From assembly GCA_012729115.1 (NCBI GenBank), contig JAAYDR010000020.1:1-61725 (forward strand): 61,725 nt of DNA, in the 5' to 3' direction. A program made the position numbers and the translations under genes. This document shows, piece after piece, positions 45,206 to 54,373 of this stretch. Position 1 is the first letter of the stretch; each line of letters begins with the position of its first letter. This stretch comes from Clostridiales bacterium (GTDB lineage Bacteria > Bacillota > Clostridia > Christensenellales > Aristaeellaceae). Under the pieces are notes generated by a model. The model was not told the origin of the DNA. It saw only the letters and a program-made list of their open reading frames with translations, and made no database searches.

Positions 45206-45639
45206 TCTGCCTCACCACCCGCTTCGGTTTTGTCTTCACGCTTCATGAACTTGGTCTTCATGGGCAGCTTGTGAGCGGCCAAACGGAGCGCCTCACGGGC
45301 GTCCTCTTCGGGCACGCCGATGATCTCAAAGAGCACGCGGCCCGGCTTAACCACTGCCACCCAGTACTCCGGGGAACCCTTTCCGCTGCCCATACGGGTT
45401 TCGGCGGGTTTTTCGGTAACAGGTTTGTCGGGGAAAATCTTGATCCAGACCTGGCCGCCACGCTTGGTGTAACGGGTGAGCGCGATACGCGCAGCCTCGA
45501 TCTGCTGGCTGGTGACCCAGGCGGGTTCTGTGGCTACCAGGCCGTAATCGCCATAAGCCAGGAAGTTGCCCCGCATGGCCTTGCCCTTCATGCGACCGCG
45601 GAAAACCCGGCGGCGCTTGACTCTCTTAGGCATCAACAT
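45202..45639 (-). CDS. rplP: 50S ribosomal protein L16
   Basis: 145 aa. [31 protein letters not shown] and [26 protein letters not shown] are typical. Lies near the A site. Start could be 45639 or 45633; GGAGG spacing favours 45639. Confidence 0.97.
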   Translation of the reverse strand: MLMPKRVKRRRVFRGRMKGKAMRGNFLAYGDYGLVATEPAWVTSQQIEAARIALTRYTKRGGQVWIKIFPDKPVTEKPAETRMGSGKGSPEYWVAVVKPGRVLFEIIGVPEEDAREALRLAAHKLPMKTKFMKREDKTEAGGEAE

Positions 45640-45642
45640 CGC

Positions 45643-46317
45643 TTAGTTGCCTCCTTCGCTCTTGGCAGCGGCGGGCGCTTTCTTGGGCCGGGGCAGCTTC
45701 TGTCCCTTATAGACCCAAACTTTGACGCCCAAGCGGCCATAGGTGGTCTTGGCTTCCGCGAAGCCATAGTCGATATCAGCGCGGAGGGTCTGCAGGGGGA
45801 TGGAACCCTCGTGGTAGTGCTCGGTCCGGGCAATGTCCGCCCCGCCCAAGCGTCCGCTGACACTGGTCTTCATGCCCTTGGCCCCCGCCCGCATAGCCCG
45901 CTGCATGCTCTGCTTCATGGCGCGGCGGAAAGAGATGCGCTTTTCCAACTGCTGAGCGATGTTCTCTGCCACCAATTGGGCATTGGTGTCGGGCACCTTG
46001 ATCTCCATGATGTTAATATTGGCGGGCTTGCCCAGGAACGCTTCGATGTCACGCTTGAGGGCTTCGATGCCAGCGCCGCCCCGGCCGATAATCATGCCGG
46101 GTTTTGCGGTAAAGATGTTGACGGTGATGCGGCCGGAGCTCCGCTCAATATCGATGTGGCTGATGCCGGTGGAATAATACTTTTCCTTGAGCAGCTTGCG
46201 GAGCTTGTAATCCTCCACGAGGTTGTTCGCAAAATCTTTCTTGCCGGCATACCAGCGGGTGCTCCAGTTGAAAATGACGCCAACGCGAGCACCATGGGGA
46301 TTTACTTTCTGACCCAT
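45643..46317 (-). CDS. rpsC: 30S ribosomal protein S3
   Basis: 224 aa. [29 protein letters not shown] and the KH domain with [14 protein letters not shown] are typical. Forms the mRNA entry site. Confidence 0.98.
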   Translation of the reverse strand: MGQKVNPHGARVGVIFNWSTRWYAGKKDFANNLVEDYKLRKLLKEKYYSTGISHIDIERSSGRITVNIFTAKPGMIIGRGGAGIEALKRDIEAFLGKPANINIMEIKVPDTNAQLVAENIAQQLEKRISFRRAMKQSMQRAMRAGAKGMKTSVSGRLGGADIARTEHYHEGSIPLQTLRADIDYGFAEAKTTYGRLGVKVWVYKGQKLPRPKKAPAAAKSEGGN

Positions 46318-46335
46318 TGATAAACCTCCCTTGGA

Positions 46336-46719
46336 TTACTTTTGGTCCAGCACCACGCTGATGTGGCTGGTGCGTTTGAGCATCGGTGACGCGCTGCCGC
46401 GGGAGCGGGCTACGAAGCGCTTCAGCGTGGGGCCGGGGTTGGCGTACACTTCGGCCACGTAGAGGGCCTTGCGGTCCATCTCGTTGTTGTTGACAGCATT
46501 GGCGATGGCACTGGTAAGCAGCTTATGCACCACAGGGGATGCCGCTTTGGGGGTGTACATGAGAATGGCCAGAGCCTCGTCCACATTCTTGCCCCGAATC
46601 AGGTCGATAACAATCTTGACCTTGCGGGAGGAAATGCGCACGTACCGGGCATGGGCGGAAGGGCGAGTGTCACGGGACGCCATGTGGGCCTCTGCCTTCC
46701 TTTGGGAATTACTTGCCAT
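46336..46719 (-). CDS. rplV: 50S ribosomal protein L22
   Basis: 127 aa. [29 protein letters not shown] and the C-terminal [18 protein letters not shown] are typical. The N-terminus is extended by about 10 polar residues relative to short L22. Lines the exit tunnel. Confidence 0.97.
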   Translation of the reverse strand: MASNSQRKAEAHMASRDTRPSAHARYVRISSRKVKIVIDLIRGKNVDEALAILMYTPKAASPVVHKLLTSAIANAVNNNEMDRKALYVAEVYANPGPTLKRFVARSRGSASPMLKRTSHISVVLDQK

Positions 46720-46738
46720 TGGGACTCACTCCTTCCGC

Positions 46739-47017
46739 TTACTTCTTGGCGGTCGATTTTTCACCGGCGTGGCCGCGATAAGTCCGGGTGGGGGCGAACT
46801 CACCCAGCTTGTGGCCAACCATGTCCTCGGTGATATAGACAGGAACATGCTTCTTTCCGTCATGGACGGCAATGGTATGTCCCACAAAATCCGGGAAGAT
46901 GGTGGAGGCCCGAGACCAGGTCTTGGCCACTGCCTTCTTGCCCGTTTGATTCATCTCTCTGATCCGCTTGAGCAGCGTTTCGCTGACAAAGGGTCCTTTC
47001 TTGATGGAACGGCTCAT
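46739..47017 (-). CDS. rpsS: 30S ribosomal protein S19
   Basis: 92 aa. [19 protein letters not shown] and [19 protein letters not shown] are diagnostic. Contacts S13 in the head. Confidence 0.98.
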   Translation of the reverse strand: MSRSIKKGPFVSETLLKRIREMNQTGKKAVAKTWSRASTIFPDFVGHTIAVHDGKKHVPVYITEDMVGHKLGEFAPTRTYRGHAGEKSTAKK

Positions 47018-47050
47018 ATTGGGGCTCTCTCCTTTCCGTAGCTATTGGGC

Positions 47051-47881
47051 TTACTTGCCCGCGCGCTTCACGATCATCGTGTTGGAGTACTTCTTGTGCT
47101 TGCGGGTTTTCAGACCCAGCGCCACCTTACCCCAGGGAGTAACGGGAGCAGGCATACCCACAGGGCTCTTGCCCTCGCCGCCGCCATGGGGGTGATCGCA
47201 GGGGTTCATGACCACGCCGCGAACGGTGGGACGCCAGCCCATATGACGCTTGCGACCCGCCTTACCAATGCGGACGTTCTCGTGATCGGTGTTGCCAACG
47301 GTTCCAATGGTGGCCATGGCGTTCATGGGAACCTTGCGCACCTCGCCGGAAGGCAGACGCACCTGGGCATACTTGCCTTCCTTGGCCATGAGCTGTGCGG
47401 AGTTGCCCGCAGAGCGAACCAGCTGTCCGCCGCGGCCCGGCTTGATTTCCACGTTGTGGATCAGCGTGCCCACGGGGATGTTTTGAATGGGCAGGGTGTT
47501 GCCGGGCTTGATATCGGCGGTCTCGCCGCTTACCACGATATCTCCCACCTTCAAATCCAGGGGAGCCAGGATGTAGCGCTTCTCGCCGTCGGCGTAGTGC
47601 AGCAGGGCGATGAAGGCGCTGCGGTTGGGATCGTACTCGATGGTGGCCACCTTGGCCGGGATATCAAACTTATCGCGCTTGAAGTCGATAATACGGTACT
47701 TGACCTTGTTGCCGCCGCCCTGATGGCGAACGGTGATCTTGCCCTGCTTGTTGCGGCCTGCGTTCTTCTTCTTTGTCTCCAGCAAGGAACGCTCGGGCTT
47801 GTTGGTGGTGATCTCCTCGTACGTCAGCACCGACATAAAACGGCGGGCGGGCGAGGTCGGCTTGTAAAGTCTGATAGCCAT
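47051..47881 (-). CDS. rplB: 50S ribosomal protein L2
   Basis: 276 aa. The peptidyl-transferase-linked motif [21 protein letters not shown] contains the conserved histidine. Intact length. Confidence 0.98.
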   Translation of the reverse strand: MAIRLYKPTSPARRFMSVLTYEEITTNKPERSLLETKKKNAGRNKQGKITVRHQGGGNKVKYRIIDFKRDKFDIPAKVATIEYDPNRSAFIALLHYADGEKRYILAPLDLKVGDIVVSGETADIKPGNTLPIQNIPVGTLIHNVEIKPGRGGQLVRSAGNSAQLMAKEGKYAQVRLPSGEVRKVPMNAMATIGTVGNTDHENVRIGKAGRKRHMGWRPTVRGVVMNPCDHPHGGGEGKSPVGMPAPVTPWGKVALGLKTRKHKKYSNTMIVKRAGK

Positions 47882-47901
47882 TGCTTCTTGTCCTCCCTGC
47901 T

Positions 47902-48201
47902 TTACTCGGCCATGCCTTCGAAGAACTCGATGGGCTTGGAGTCCTCCTTGAGGGTCACATAGGCCTTCTTGATTTCACGGGTGCGGCCCTGGGTCTTGCC
48001 CTGCCGCTTGATCTTGCCGAGGGTGCGCAAGGTGTTCACTTTGTCCACCTTGATGCCCTGGAAGATGGCTTCCAAAGCCAGCTTGATCTCGGTCTTGTTG
48101 GCAGTCCTGAGGACCTCGAACACGTATTTCTTGTCCGGGAAGCCCTCGTAGGTGGCCTCAGTCAGCACCGGACGAAGGATCACATCATGGGGATCTTTCA
48201 T
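47902..48201 (-). CDS. rplW: 50S ribosomal protein L23
   Basis: 99 aa. [39 protein letters not shown] and [18 protein letters not shown] are typical. Docking site for trigger factor and SRP. Overlaps rplD by 4 nt. Confidence 0.97.
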   Translation of the reverse strand: MKDPHDVILRPVLTEATYEGFPDKKYVFEVLRTANKTEIKLALEAIFQGIKVDKVNTLRTLGKIKRQGKTQGRTREIKKAYVTLKEDSKPIEFFEGMAE

Positions 48202-48821
48202 GCGTATACCTCCTCTACACCCTTGAGGGCGTCCTGGGTGAGGATGATCTTGCCGGCCTTGAGAATGTCGTACACGTTGAGGGTGTTCACATAGCTGGTG
48301 GTGAGCTTCGCGAGGTTTCCGGAAGCACGAACGATGTTCTCATCCCGGCCTGGAAGCACCAGCATGGCGGCGGTGTCCAGCTTCAGGGCATCCAGGAACT
48401 TTGCCATCAGGCGGGTCTTGGCTTCCTTGAGCTGGATGGAGTCCACCACGATGATGTCCCCGGCGTTCAGCTTGCTGGTCAACGCGCTCTTAAAGGCAAG
48501 GCGGCGGACCTTCTTGGGAACGTTGATCACATAATCCCGGGGCTTGGGGGCAAACACGATACCGCCGTGTTTGAACTGGGGAGCGCGGTTGCTGTGGTGG
48601 CGGGCGTTACCGGTGCCCTTTTGGCGGTAGATCTTGCGGCCGCCTCCGCGAACCTCGCCACGGGTGAGGGCGCTCTGGGTGCCCTGGCGCTTATTGGCGA
48701 GAATGGAGCGCACAACCAAATGCATAGCGGCGACGTTTACGGGGGCGGCGAAAATTTCGTCGCTGAGCTCCACTTCGCCGATGGCCGCGCCTTCCATATT
48801 ATACAGAGCAGTCTTTGGCAT
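48198..48821 (-). CDS. rplD: 50S ribosomal protein L4
   Basis: 207 aa. The tunnel loop TRGEVRGGGRKIYRQKGTGNARHHSNRAPQFKHGGIVFAPKPRDY is intact. In E. coli L4 represses the S10 operon. Confidence 0.98.
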   Translation of the reverse strand: MPKTALYNMEGAAIGEVELSDEIFAAPVNVAAMHLVVRSILANKRQGTQSALTRGEVRGGGRKIYRQKGTGNARHHSNRAPQFKHGGIVFAPKPRDYVINVPKKVRRLAFKSALTSKLNAGDIIVVDSIQLKEAKTRLMAKFLDALKLDTAAMLVLPGRDENIVRASGNLAKLTTSYVNTLNVYDILKAGKIILTQDALKGVEEVYA

Positions 48822-48874
48822 GGTATGTTTCCTCCTTCAATCAGGGTTTTGGTGGGCTGACGGTTGAGGCGCCG

Positions 48875-49516
48875 TTACGCCTTGCAGGTGTTACGCACCA
48901 GGAGCAAGCCGCCGTTTGGGCCGGGTACCGCGCCCTTGATGAGGAGCAGGTTGCGCTCGGCATCCACCTTGACAATTTCCAGGTTCTGGATGGTCACGCG
49001 CTCCACGCCGTAATGGCCGGGCATGTGCTTGTTCTTGAACACGCGGGAGGGGTCGGAGTTCGCACCCATGGAGCCCACGCCGCGATGATACTTGGAGCCG
49101 TGGGCCATCGGGCCGGTGTGCTGGTTCCAGCGGCGGATGGTTCCGGTGAATCCATGGCCCTTGGAGATTCCGGACACATCAATTCTTTCGCCCGCTTCAA
49201 ACTGGGTAACGGTGATGTCGCTTCCCACTTCCAGCTCTGCTGCGTTGTCCAGCTTCAGCTCCCGCAAATGGCGGGCGGGGGCCACGCCAGCCTTGGCAAA
49301 ATGGCCGGAAATCGGCTTTTTGACCAGCTTTTTGGCCCGGAACTCGGGCAAGGTGTCAAAGCCCACCTGCACGGCGCTGTAGCCGTCGGATTCGAGGGTC
49401 TTTTTTTGCACCACCTTGCAGGGGCCTGCCTCCACCACGGTCACGGGTACGAGGCGGCCATCATCGGTAAAGATCTGCGTCATGCCGATCTTCTTACCTA
49501 CAATCGCTTTTTTCAT
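48875..49516 (-). CDS. rplC: 50S ribosomal protein L3
   Basis: 213 aa. [32 protein letters not shown] and [32 protein letters not shown] are diagnostic. Confidence 0.98.
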   Translation of the reverse strand: MKKAIVGKKIGMTQIFTDDGRLVPVTVVEAGPCKVVQKKTLESDGYSAVQVGFDTLPEFRAKKLVKKPISGHFAKAGVAPARHLRELKLDNAAELEVGSDITVTQFEAGERIDVSGISKGHGFTGTIRRWNQHTGPMAHGSKYHRGVGSMGANSDPSRVFKNKHMPGHYGVERVTIQNLEIVKVDAERNLLLIKGAVPGPNGGLLLVRNTCKA

Positions 49517-49535
49517 GATCGTCGTACCTCCTGCT

Positions 49536-49850
49536 TTAATTGTTCAGCTTGATTTCGATTTCAACGCCGGCAGGAAGATCCAACTTCATCATGGCGTCTA
49601 CTGTGCGCGGATTGGGGTTATGAATGTCGATAAGGCGCTTGTGGGTGCGCATTTCGAATTGCTCGCGGCTATCCTTGTACTTGTGGGGTGCGCGAAGAAT
49701 GGTGACGATTTCCTTCTCCGTGGGAAGGGGGATGGGGCCGGATACCCGCGCGCCGGTCCGTTTCGCGGTTTCCACAATCCGCTCGGAGGACTGATCGATC
49801 AGGTTGTGCTCATACGCCTTGAGCTTGATACGGATCTTCTGGTTGGCCAT
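49536..49850 (-). CDS. rpsJ: 30S ribosomal protein S10
   Basis: 104 aa, [40 protein letters not shown]. Also the NusE partner in antitermination. First gene of the ribosomal run. AAGGAGGTAAGC precedes the ATG. Confidence 0.98.
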   Translation of the reverse strand: MANQKIRIKLKAYEHNLIDQSSERIVETAKRTGARVSGPIPLPTEKEIVTILRAPHKYKDSREQFEMRTHKRLIDIHNPNPRTVDAMMKLDLPAGVEIEIKLNN

Positions 49851-50062
49851 TTGCTTACCTCCTTGACTTTCGTCTCAAGTACACCGCTCCGTGCGTGTCC
49901 ATGGGTGGCCCCGTTTTGGCGAACCCGTTTCCTCAAAGGGGGACCCCAGCACCCACGCTCTTTCGGCGTCTCAAGTCCGTCGCCCGATTGCCGGGCTGGT
50001 CCACGATAATTACCCGCCATGGCCATGACGGCAACTTACCGCTTCATCCCTCAACAGACAGC
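49851..50062 (-). ncRNA. 5' leader of the S10 operon
   Basis: About 212 nt from the predicted start. A long-range stem (GCGTGGGTG with CACCC and ACGC arms, 49894-49959) and inner GGGG/CCCC pairings suggest structure. It may bind a ribosomal protein for feedback control; not matched to a known family. With 50098-50262 it makes up a 412-nt gene-free stretch; the latter holds an A/T hairpin (50111-50127) and nothing else that I recognise. Confidence 0.35.
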
Positions 50063-50068
50063 GTTGCT

Positions 50069-50097
50069 ATTATACGGCATGCGAATATTGAATGCAA
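50069..50097 (-). promoter_or_regulatory. Promoter of the S10-spc operon
   Basis: Minus strand TTGCAT (50092-50097), 17-bp spacer, perfect TATAAT (50069-50074), with A/T-rich sequence upstream. Confidence 0.8.
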
Positions 50098-50262
50098 GGG
50101 TTTTTACGGAGAAAAATGAGATTTTTCTTCTTTCTATGGGCTCAAAGCGGCTTGGTATACCAGATATAGGAATCAGTTATTAACATGCCTCCGTGTGTGT
50201 CCATTAAATGACACATGACAAGGGCAGGGAGAACTCCTGAGGGCCCAAACCATGAACTGGCC

Positions 50263-51579
50263 CTACAGAGAGTTCCCCGTTGTCAGCAGATATACAACAT
50301 AATAAACTCCTGATCCCAAGTGCCACAACAGGAGGAAAATCCTGAAAGCGAACCCGGCAGCAACCAAAACCGGTGCTTTTCCGCCGGAAGATTCCACTGC
50401 CGCCTGCTCTTGCCGTGCCTGCGCCCAATCCCCCAGGAATTCTATGAGCATCATTACCCACAGCATCAGGGACGCACCCATCATTCCCCAACCGAAATTA
50501 CCGTCGCTTGCCCGGCGGCCGTCCTCCCCCAAAATCAGGTATTCCACCACGCCCACGGCAAAAAACAACACGGTCAGCACGACCAGCGGGTCTTTCCCCC
50601 GGCCCTTGCGGTGCCAAAGAAGCAGCTGCGCCAGGGGAAACGCCGCAATCAGCAGCACGGTTCTCAGGCCGTATCCAAGCTTCTCCCAGGAGATGTCCAG
50701 CACCATCTTTCCCTGAGAGGGGACGAGGATGCCAAAGTAATAGAGATATTGAGCGATCATGAACAGCACGGCCGGCAGTACGGCGACAATCACCTGGATA
50801 AAAAAGCGGCAGTTTCTGGGATGCCGGATCCATTGCGCCAAAAAATACAGGCAGGCGGCCGGTAAAAAGGCCTGCATGAAGGTAGGCTTTGCCAGGAGGC
50901 TCAGCAGCAGCAAGCCTCCCAGAACCGCAGCCTTTTTCCGGGGCAGGCAGGTCTGTTCTCCCTGAAGGGGAAGCATGCGCTCAAACTCGGCGTAGCAATG
51001 TGCCGTATAGGGAGCACAGAGCAACATCGCCACCATGGCGATCATCTGCGTGGGGCTGTGCCAGGTGTTGGGTGTACCTGCGCCAAGATAGACATGGGGA
51101 TTCACCCAGGGGACCCAAAGGGCGGCTACCAGGGACACGGCAAAGGCCGCCAGCGCAATTTGAACCCGACCCAGCTTCCCTCCCAGGTAGGCAGTCATGA
51201 GCCTGTGAATCAACCACAACTCGGCAGCCTTCATCAATGTAGTCACCAGGGCGGCGGCCAATTTAACGGGAACGGAAAACAGCGTCAGAAAAGCCACCAT
51301 CCCATGCCACAGGGGATGGGCCATGTGTCGGATGAAGGTGCGGGGATGCAGGAAATCCCCTTCCGATGCCCAGGTGGCGTGGATACTCAGATCGCTACTA
51401 CCTCTGCGCGACAGTGCCTCAAACACCACAAAGCTCAGGACCAGCATCATCATCAGGGAAATCCATATCCACGGGTCTGCCTTTTGCTCCCTGCCCCGGG
51501 AGCTCAGAGGATTGGGAGCGATCACACGCTCCCGGCTTTTTCCGGCAACGTCTTGCCGGTCATTCTTCATCGGATTCCA
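50263..51579 (-). CDS. Polytopic membrane protein of unknown function
   Basis: 438 aa with about ten membrane helices. A cytosolic basic N-terminus precedes the first helix (WIWISLMMMLVLSFVVFEAL). The loop that follows holds SIHATWASEGDFLHPRTFIRHMAHPLWHG, with acidic and His residues as in the first extracytoplasmic loop of GT-C enzymes. The start is uncertain (51609, 51579 or 51570); all overlap the end of the previous gene. I do not recognise the family with confidence. Confidence 0.7.
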   Translation of the reverse strand, partial: WNPMKNDRQDVAGKSRERVIAPNPLSSRGREQKADPWIWISLMMMLVLSFVVFEALSRRGSSDLSIHATWASEGDFLHPRTFIRHMAHPLWHGMVAFLTLFSVPVKLAAALVTTLMKAAELWLIHRLMTAYLGGKLGRVQIALAAFAVSLVAALWVPWVNPHVYLGAGTPNTWHSPTQMIAMVAMLLCAPYTAHCYAEFERMLPLQGEQTCLPRKKAAVLGGLLLLSLLAKPTFMQAFLPAACLYFLAQWIRHPRNCRFFIQVIVAVLPAVLFMIAQYLYYFGILVPSQGKMVLDISWEKLGYGLRTVLLIAAFPLAQLLLWHRKGRGKDPLVVLTVLFFAVGVVEYLILGEDGRRASDGNFGWGMMGASLMLWVMMLIEFLGDWAQARQEQAAVESSGGKAPVLVAAGFAFRIFLLLWHLGSGVYYVVYLLTTGNSL

Positions 51580-53065
51580 CATGTCGGTATACCTTCGCCC
51601 CTCTGCCATGGACTACGCTTTCATATCCCTGTACCACGATCTTCAGGTGATCCGTGAGGATCCATCGGCTCTTTCCCGTATTTTCGGGAGTGAACCAGCC
51701 ATACAGAAGCCCCATGCCCGGATGGATCTGCGAAATGGTCTGCAGGGTGCAAAGGTCTGCCCGGATGGTATTGGTCCAGGGGTTCTTCGCATGGGGATCA
51801 AACTCGATGGCCCCGCAAGCCTCCTGGACCGTCTGGGAATAGGGCTGAAGCGTGAATCGGTATTCATCCTGATAAGCTCCCTGAGGCGGTAAGGTGAAGA
51901 GCCAAACTGCCATGGCCATGCTTCCTGCCAACACCAACGCCGGCAGCACCTTGCGCCTGCGCAGCACCAGAAGCCCTGCTACCGCCCACAGGAAAGGGCT
52001 CAGTGTCCGGAAATCACTCCAGTCATTGGTTTCGTACAGCATCACCACAACAGCAAATGGGATAAACAGCATCAAAAAGCAGCTGAATACCAGCAAATCA
52101 AAACCTGTCTCCACTGCGATGCGTCCCGCCTTGCGGGTCAGGCGCAGGAAAGACCCAACGAGGCACAGGCCCATCATGCCGCTGTATAGCCAGTGGAATG
52201 CGTCCTGCATGGGGCTGTCTGTGGCCACGATAAAATAATCCTTCAGGTTGCTCTTCGCATGGCTGAAAAACATTTGGATGAACGTACCCGCATCCTTGGC
52301 GCGGAGCCAGTTATACAGGAAACCTGCCGGATAGGGGGCGGTGACAGCCATTGTAAAGGCGTACAAACCGATGGATAGAACCAGAGCCAGCAGTCCGTAC
52401 AACGCAGTCCTTTTACCCGCACGGTTTCCCCCGCTCTGCCATACCAGGGGTAAAAACAATACGAAATAGGTGATGCGGTATAGGCAGGCAAAGCATACCA
52501 CGGCCCAGCCCAAAATAAGGGACAGCTTGCCACCGGTGCTGTGGTGGCGCAGCAAGAAAGCCATGTAGAGCATCAGGATCCCATAGTTGAACAGTTCGGT
52601 CATGGAGGTGACGCAATAGAGCACAGCGGGCACATAGATCATCAGCAGCCCGGACATAAAAAGCGCGTAAGAAGCCCTTGGCTTCACCAGCAGGCAGAGG
52701 ACCAGCCCGCCCAGGGAAATCCACAGAGCATTGAAGATGGGGATGCTGTGGAAGGTGAGCCCAAAAACCTTGGCGAAGCCGCCATACAGCAACAGCGGCG
52801 TAGGGCCGTGAACGCTGAGCGTACCGATCATGGGCGTATATTCGGCAATGCCGCTGTACCCGCGAGGCAGGCCCATGTGAATGAAACTGTACAGGTTGCG
52901 CCAATAGTCCGTCTCATCGCTCCAGACAGGGTAACTTGCAAAGGCGTTCTGCCCCAGAATCAGGGAAATAACCCCCAGCTGCAAAAAAGGCGTAAGGATA
53001 AGCAGCGCACAGGCCGATCGTGTCCAGAAGCGTTTGGTGCTCTCCATTGTTCGCAAATCCGTCAT
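51560..53065 (-). CDS. GT-C-like membrane glycosyltransferase
   Basis: 501 aa, about eleven membrane helices. After the first helix the loop YPVWSDETDYWRNLYSFIHMGLPRGYSG has the D-E/D-x-Y acidic motif of GT-C enzymes that use lipid-linked sugars, and VHGPTPLLLYGGFAKVFG follows. The C-terminal 100 residues are soluble. It probably modifies a cell-surface glycan. The two membrane genes overlap and are divergent from araR. Confidence 0.65.
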   Translation of the reverse strand: MTDLRTMESTKRFWTRSACALLILTPFLQLGVISLILGQNAFASYPVWSDETDYWRNLYSFIHMGLPRGYSGIAEYTPMIGTLSVHGPTPLLLYGGFAKVFGLTFHSIPIFNALWISLGGLVLCLLVKPRASYALFMSGLLMIYVPAVLYCVTSMTELFNYGILMLYMAFLLRHHSTGGKLSLILGWAVVCFACLYRITYFVLFLPLVWQSGGNRAGKRTALYGLLALVLSIGLYAFTMAVTAPYPAGFLYNWLRAKDAGTFIQMFFSHAKSNLKDYFIVATDSPMQDAFHWLYSGMMGLCLVGSFLRLTRKAGRIAVETGFDLLVFSCFLMLFIPFAVVVMLYETNDWSDFRTLSPFLWAVAGLLVLRRRKVLPALVLAGSMAMAVWLFTLPPQGAYQDEYRFTLQPYSQTVQEACGAIEFDPHAKNPWTNTIRADLCTLQTISQIHPGMGLLYGWFTPENTGKSRWILTDHLKIVVQGYESVVHGRGAKVYRHVESDEE

Positions 53066-53134
53066 CTACCGTATCAACCTCGTTCCTTCCCACGGGCGCG
53101 TTGCGATCCCCCGCATGCGCTTCCCATTCCACTG

Positions 53135-53163
53135 AGTATACCATGACCGGGCCCATCCGACAA
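53135..53163 (-). promoter_or_regulatory. Promoter of the membrane-protein pair
   Basis: Minus strand TTGTCG (53158-53163), 17-bp spacer, TATACT (53135-53140). Confidence 0.6.
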
Positions 53164-53167
53164 TATT

Positions 53168-53213
53168 GACCATTTGGCGGCTGATTGCCAGACCATTTGG
53201 CGGCTGATTGCCA
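53168..53213. repeat. Perfect tandem 23-bp repeat between divergent promoters
   Basis: The 23-bp unit occurs twice without a mismatch (53168-53190 and 53191-53213). Each unit has the inverted-repeat core TTGGCGGCTGATTGCCA (TGGC and GCCA arms). The second copy covers the -35 box of araR; the first lies 4 bp from the -35 box of the divergent promoter. Likely operators. Confidence 0.75.
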
Positions 53214-53236
53214 ATCCCATTCTGTTGTGGTATGAT
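53208..53236 (+). promoter_or_regulatory. Promoter of araR
   Basis: TTGCCA (53208-53213), 17-bp spacer, TATGAT (53231-53236). The transcript would begin at about 53243, just ahead of the GGGAGGTG site. Confidence 0.6.
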
Positions 53237-53262
53237 CCCCAAAAAGGGAGGTGAGGGCGCTT

Positions 53263-54333
53263 TTGGAGCCAAAGTATCAATGGGTTGCAGACGTCCTTCG
53301 AAGAGAGATCGCCTCGGGGATCTTCAGGGACGGACAGGCCCTGCTCACCGAGTTGGAACTGAAGGAGCGCTTTGGCGTAAGCCGCCAGACGATCCGCCAG
53401 GCCATCTCCCTGCTGGAAGGCGACGGGCTGGTTTGCCGCAGGCGCGGCAGCGGCACCTATGTAACCCACGGGCCTCGCAAACACGGCAGCGTGCTGAATG
53501 TGGCCGTGGTTACCACCTACATCACCGATTATATCTTCCCCTCCATCGTAAGGGGAATTGAAAGCGTACTATCCACCCAAAATTGCATCATGAGCCTGTC
53601 TGCCACCTACAATAGCGTGGAGCGGGAACGGGCGCTGCTGAGGCGCCTGCTGGAGACGCCGGTGGACGGGCTGATTGTGGAGGGCACCCAGACCGCCTTG
53701 CCCAATCCCAATATCGGACTATACGAAAAACTCCGGGAACGGAATATCCCCTTTGTGTTTATCAACGGTTATTACCCCGAGCTTTCCCAAGCGGTCCATG
53801 TGGTCACCGATGACGAGGCCGGCGGCTTTCAGGCTGCGGAAATCCTGCTGGAGGCCGGGCTTACCCGCCTGGGTGGAATCTTTAAAAGTGACGATATGCA
53901 GGGGCATATGCGCCATCAGGGCTTTGAGAAGGCGCTGAAGGCTCACGGCCTGTGCGCAGCCCCTGAGAATGTGTGCTGGTTTACTACAGAAAACAAACCC
54001 CGATTCCTGCTGGAAGAGCCGGGGCTTTCCTTCCTGAGAGATGTGTCGTGCCATCTGGATGGCCTGGTGTGTTACAACGACGAAGTGGCCCTGCGTACCC
54101 TGGAGCACCTGGCCCAGATCGGCCTTCAGGTGCCGAGGGATCTGTCCCTCGTCAGCTTTGACAACAGCGCTTATGCAGGCATCTGCTCCCCCAAACTCAC
54201 TTCCCTCTCCCATCCCAAGGAGACTTTTGGCCAGGAAGCCGCCGCCAAACTTCTAAAGATGATGCAGGGGTACCGGGAGGAAAGCACGATGCTCGGCTGG
54301 GAGTTGGTCAGACGGGAAAGCGTCAGGGGGTAG
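53263..54333 (+). CDS. araR: Arabinose repressor, GntR/LacI hybrid
   Basis: 356 aa. The N-terminal GntR-type winged helix (KYQWVADVLRREIASGIFRDG...RFGVSRQTIRQAISLLEGDGLV) is joined to a LacI-type sugar-binding domain (YITDYIFPSIVRGIESVL, DGLIVEGTQTALPNPN, VVTDDEAGGFQAAEILLEAG, GIFKSDDMQGHMRHQGF), the exact build of AraR. L-arabinose would release it from DNA. Start TTG at 53263 is 10 nt after GGGAGGTG; GTG at 53251 overlaps that site. araBAD lies 3.1 kb downstream beyond an antisense gene. Confidence 0.9.
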   Translation: MEPKYQWVADVLRREIASGIFRDGQALLTELELKERFGVSRQTIRQAISLLEGDGLVCRRRGSGTYVTHGPRKHGSVLNVAVVTTYITDYIFPSIVRGIESVLSTQNCIMSLSATYNSVERERALLRRLLETPVDGLIVEGTQTALPNPNIGLYEKLRERNIPFVFINGYYPELSQAVHVVTDDEAGGFQAAEILLEAGLTRLGGIFKSDDMQGHMRHQGFEKALKAHGLCAAPENVCWFTTENKPRFLLEEPGLSFLRDVSCHLDGLVCYNDEVALRTLEHLAQIGLQVPRDLSLVSFDNSAYAGICSPKLTSLSHPKETFGQEAAAKLLKMMQGYREESTMLGWELVRRESVRG

Positions 54334-54373
54334 GAGAAGGACAATGATTCCATTTGGATGACTTTGTGCAGGT

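Noticed and set aside
45196-46320. 374-codon plus-strand frame
   Set aside because: It is antisense to rplP and rpsC, and its composition (His, Leu, Gly) is that of a shadow frame.
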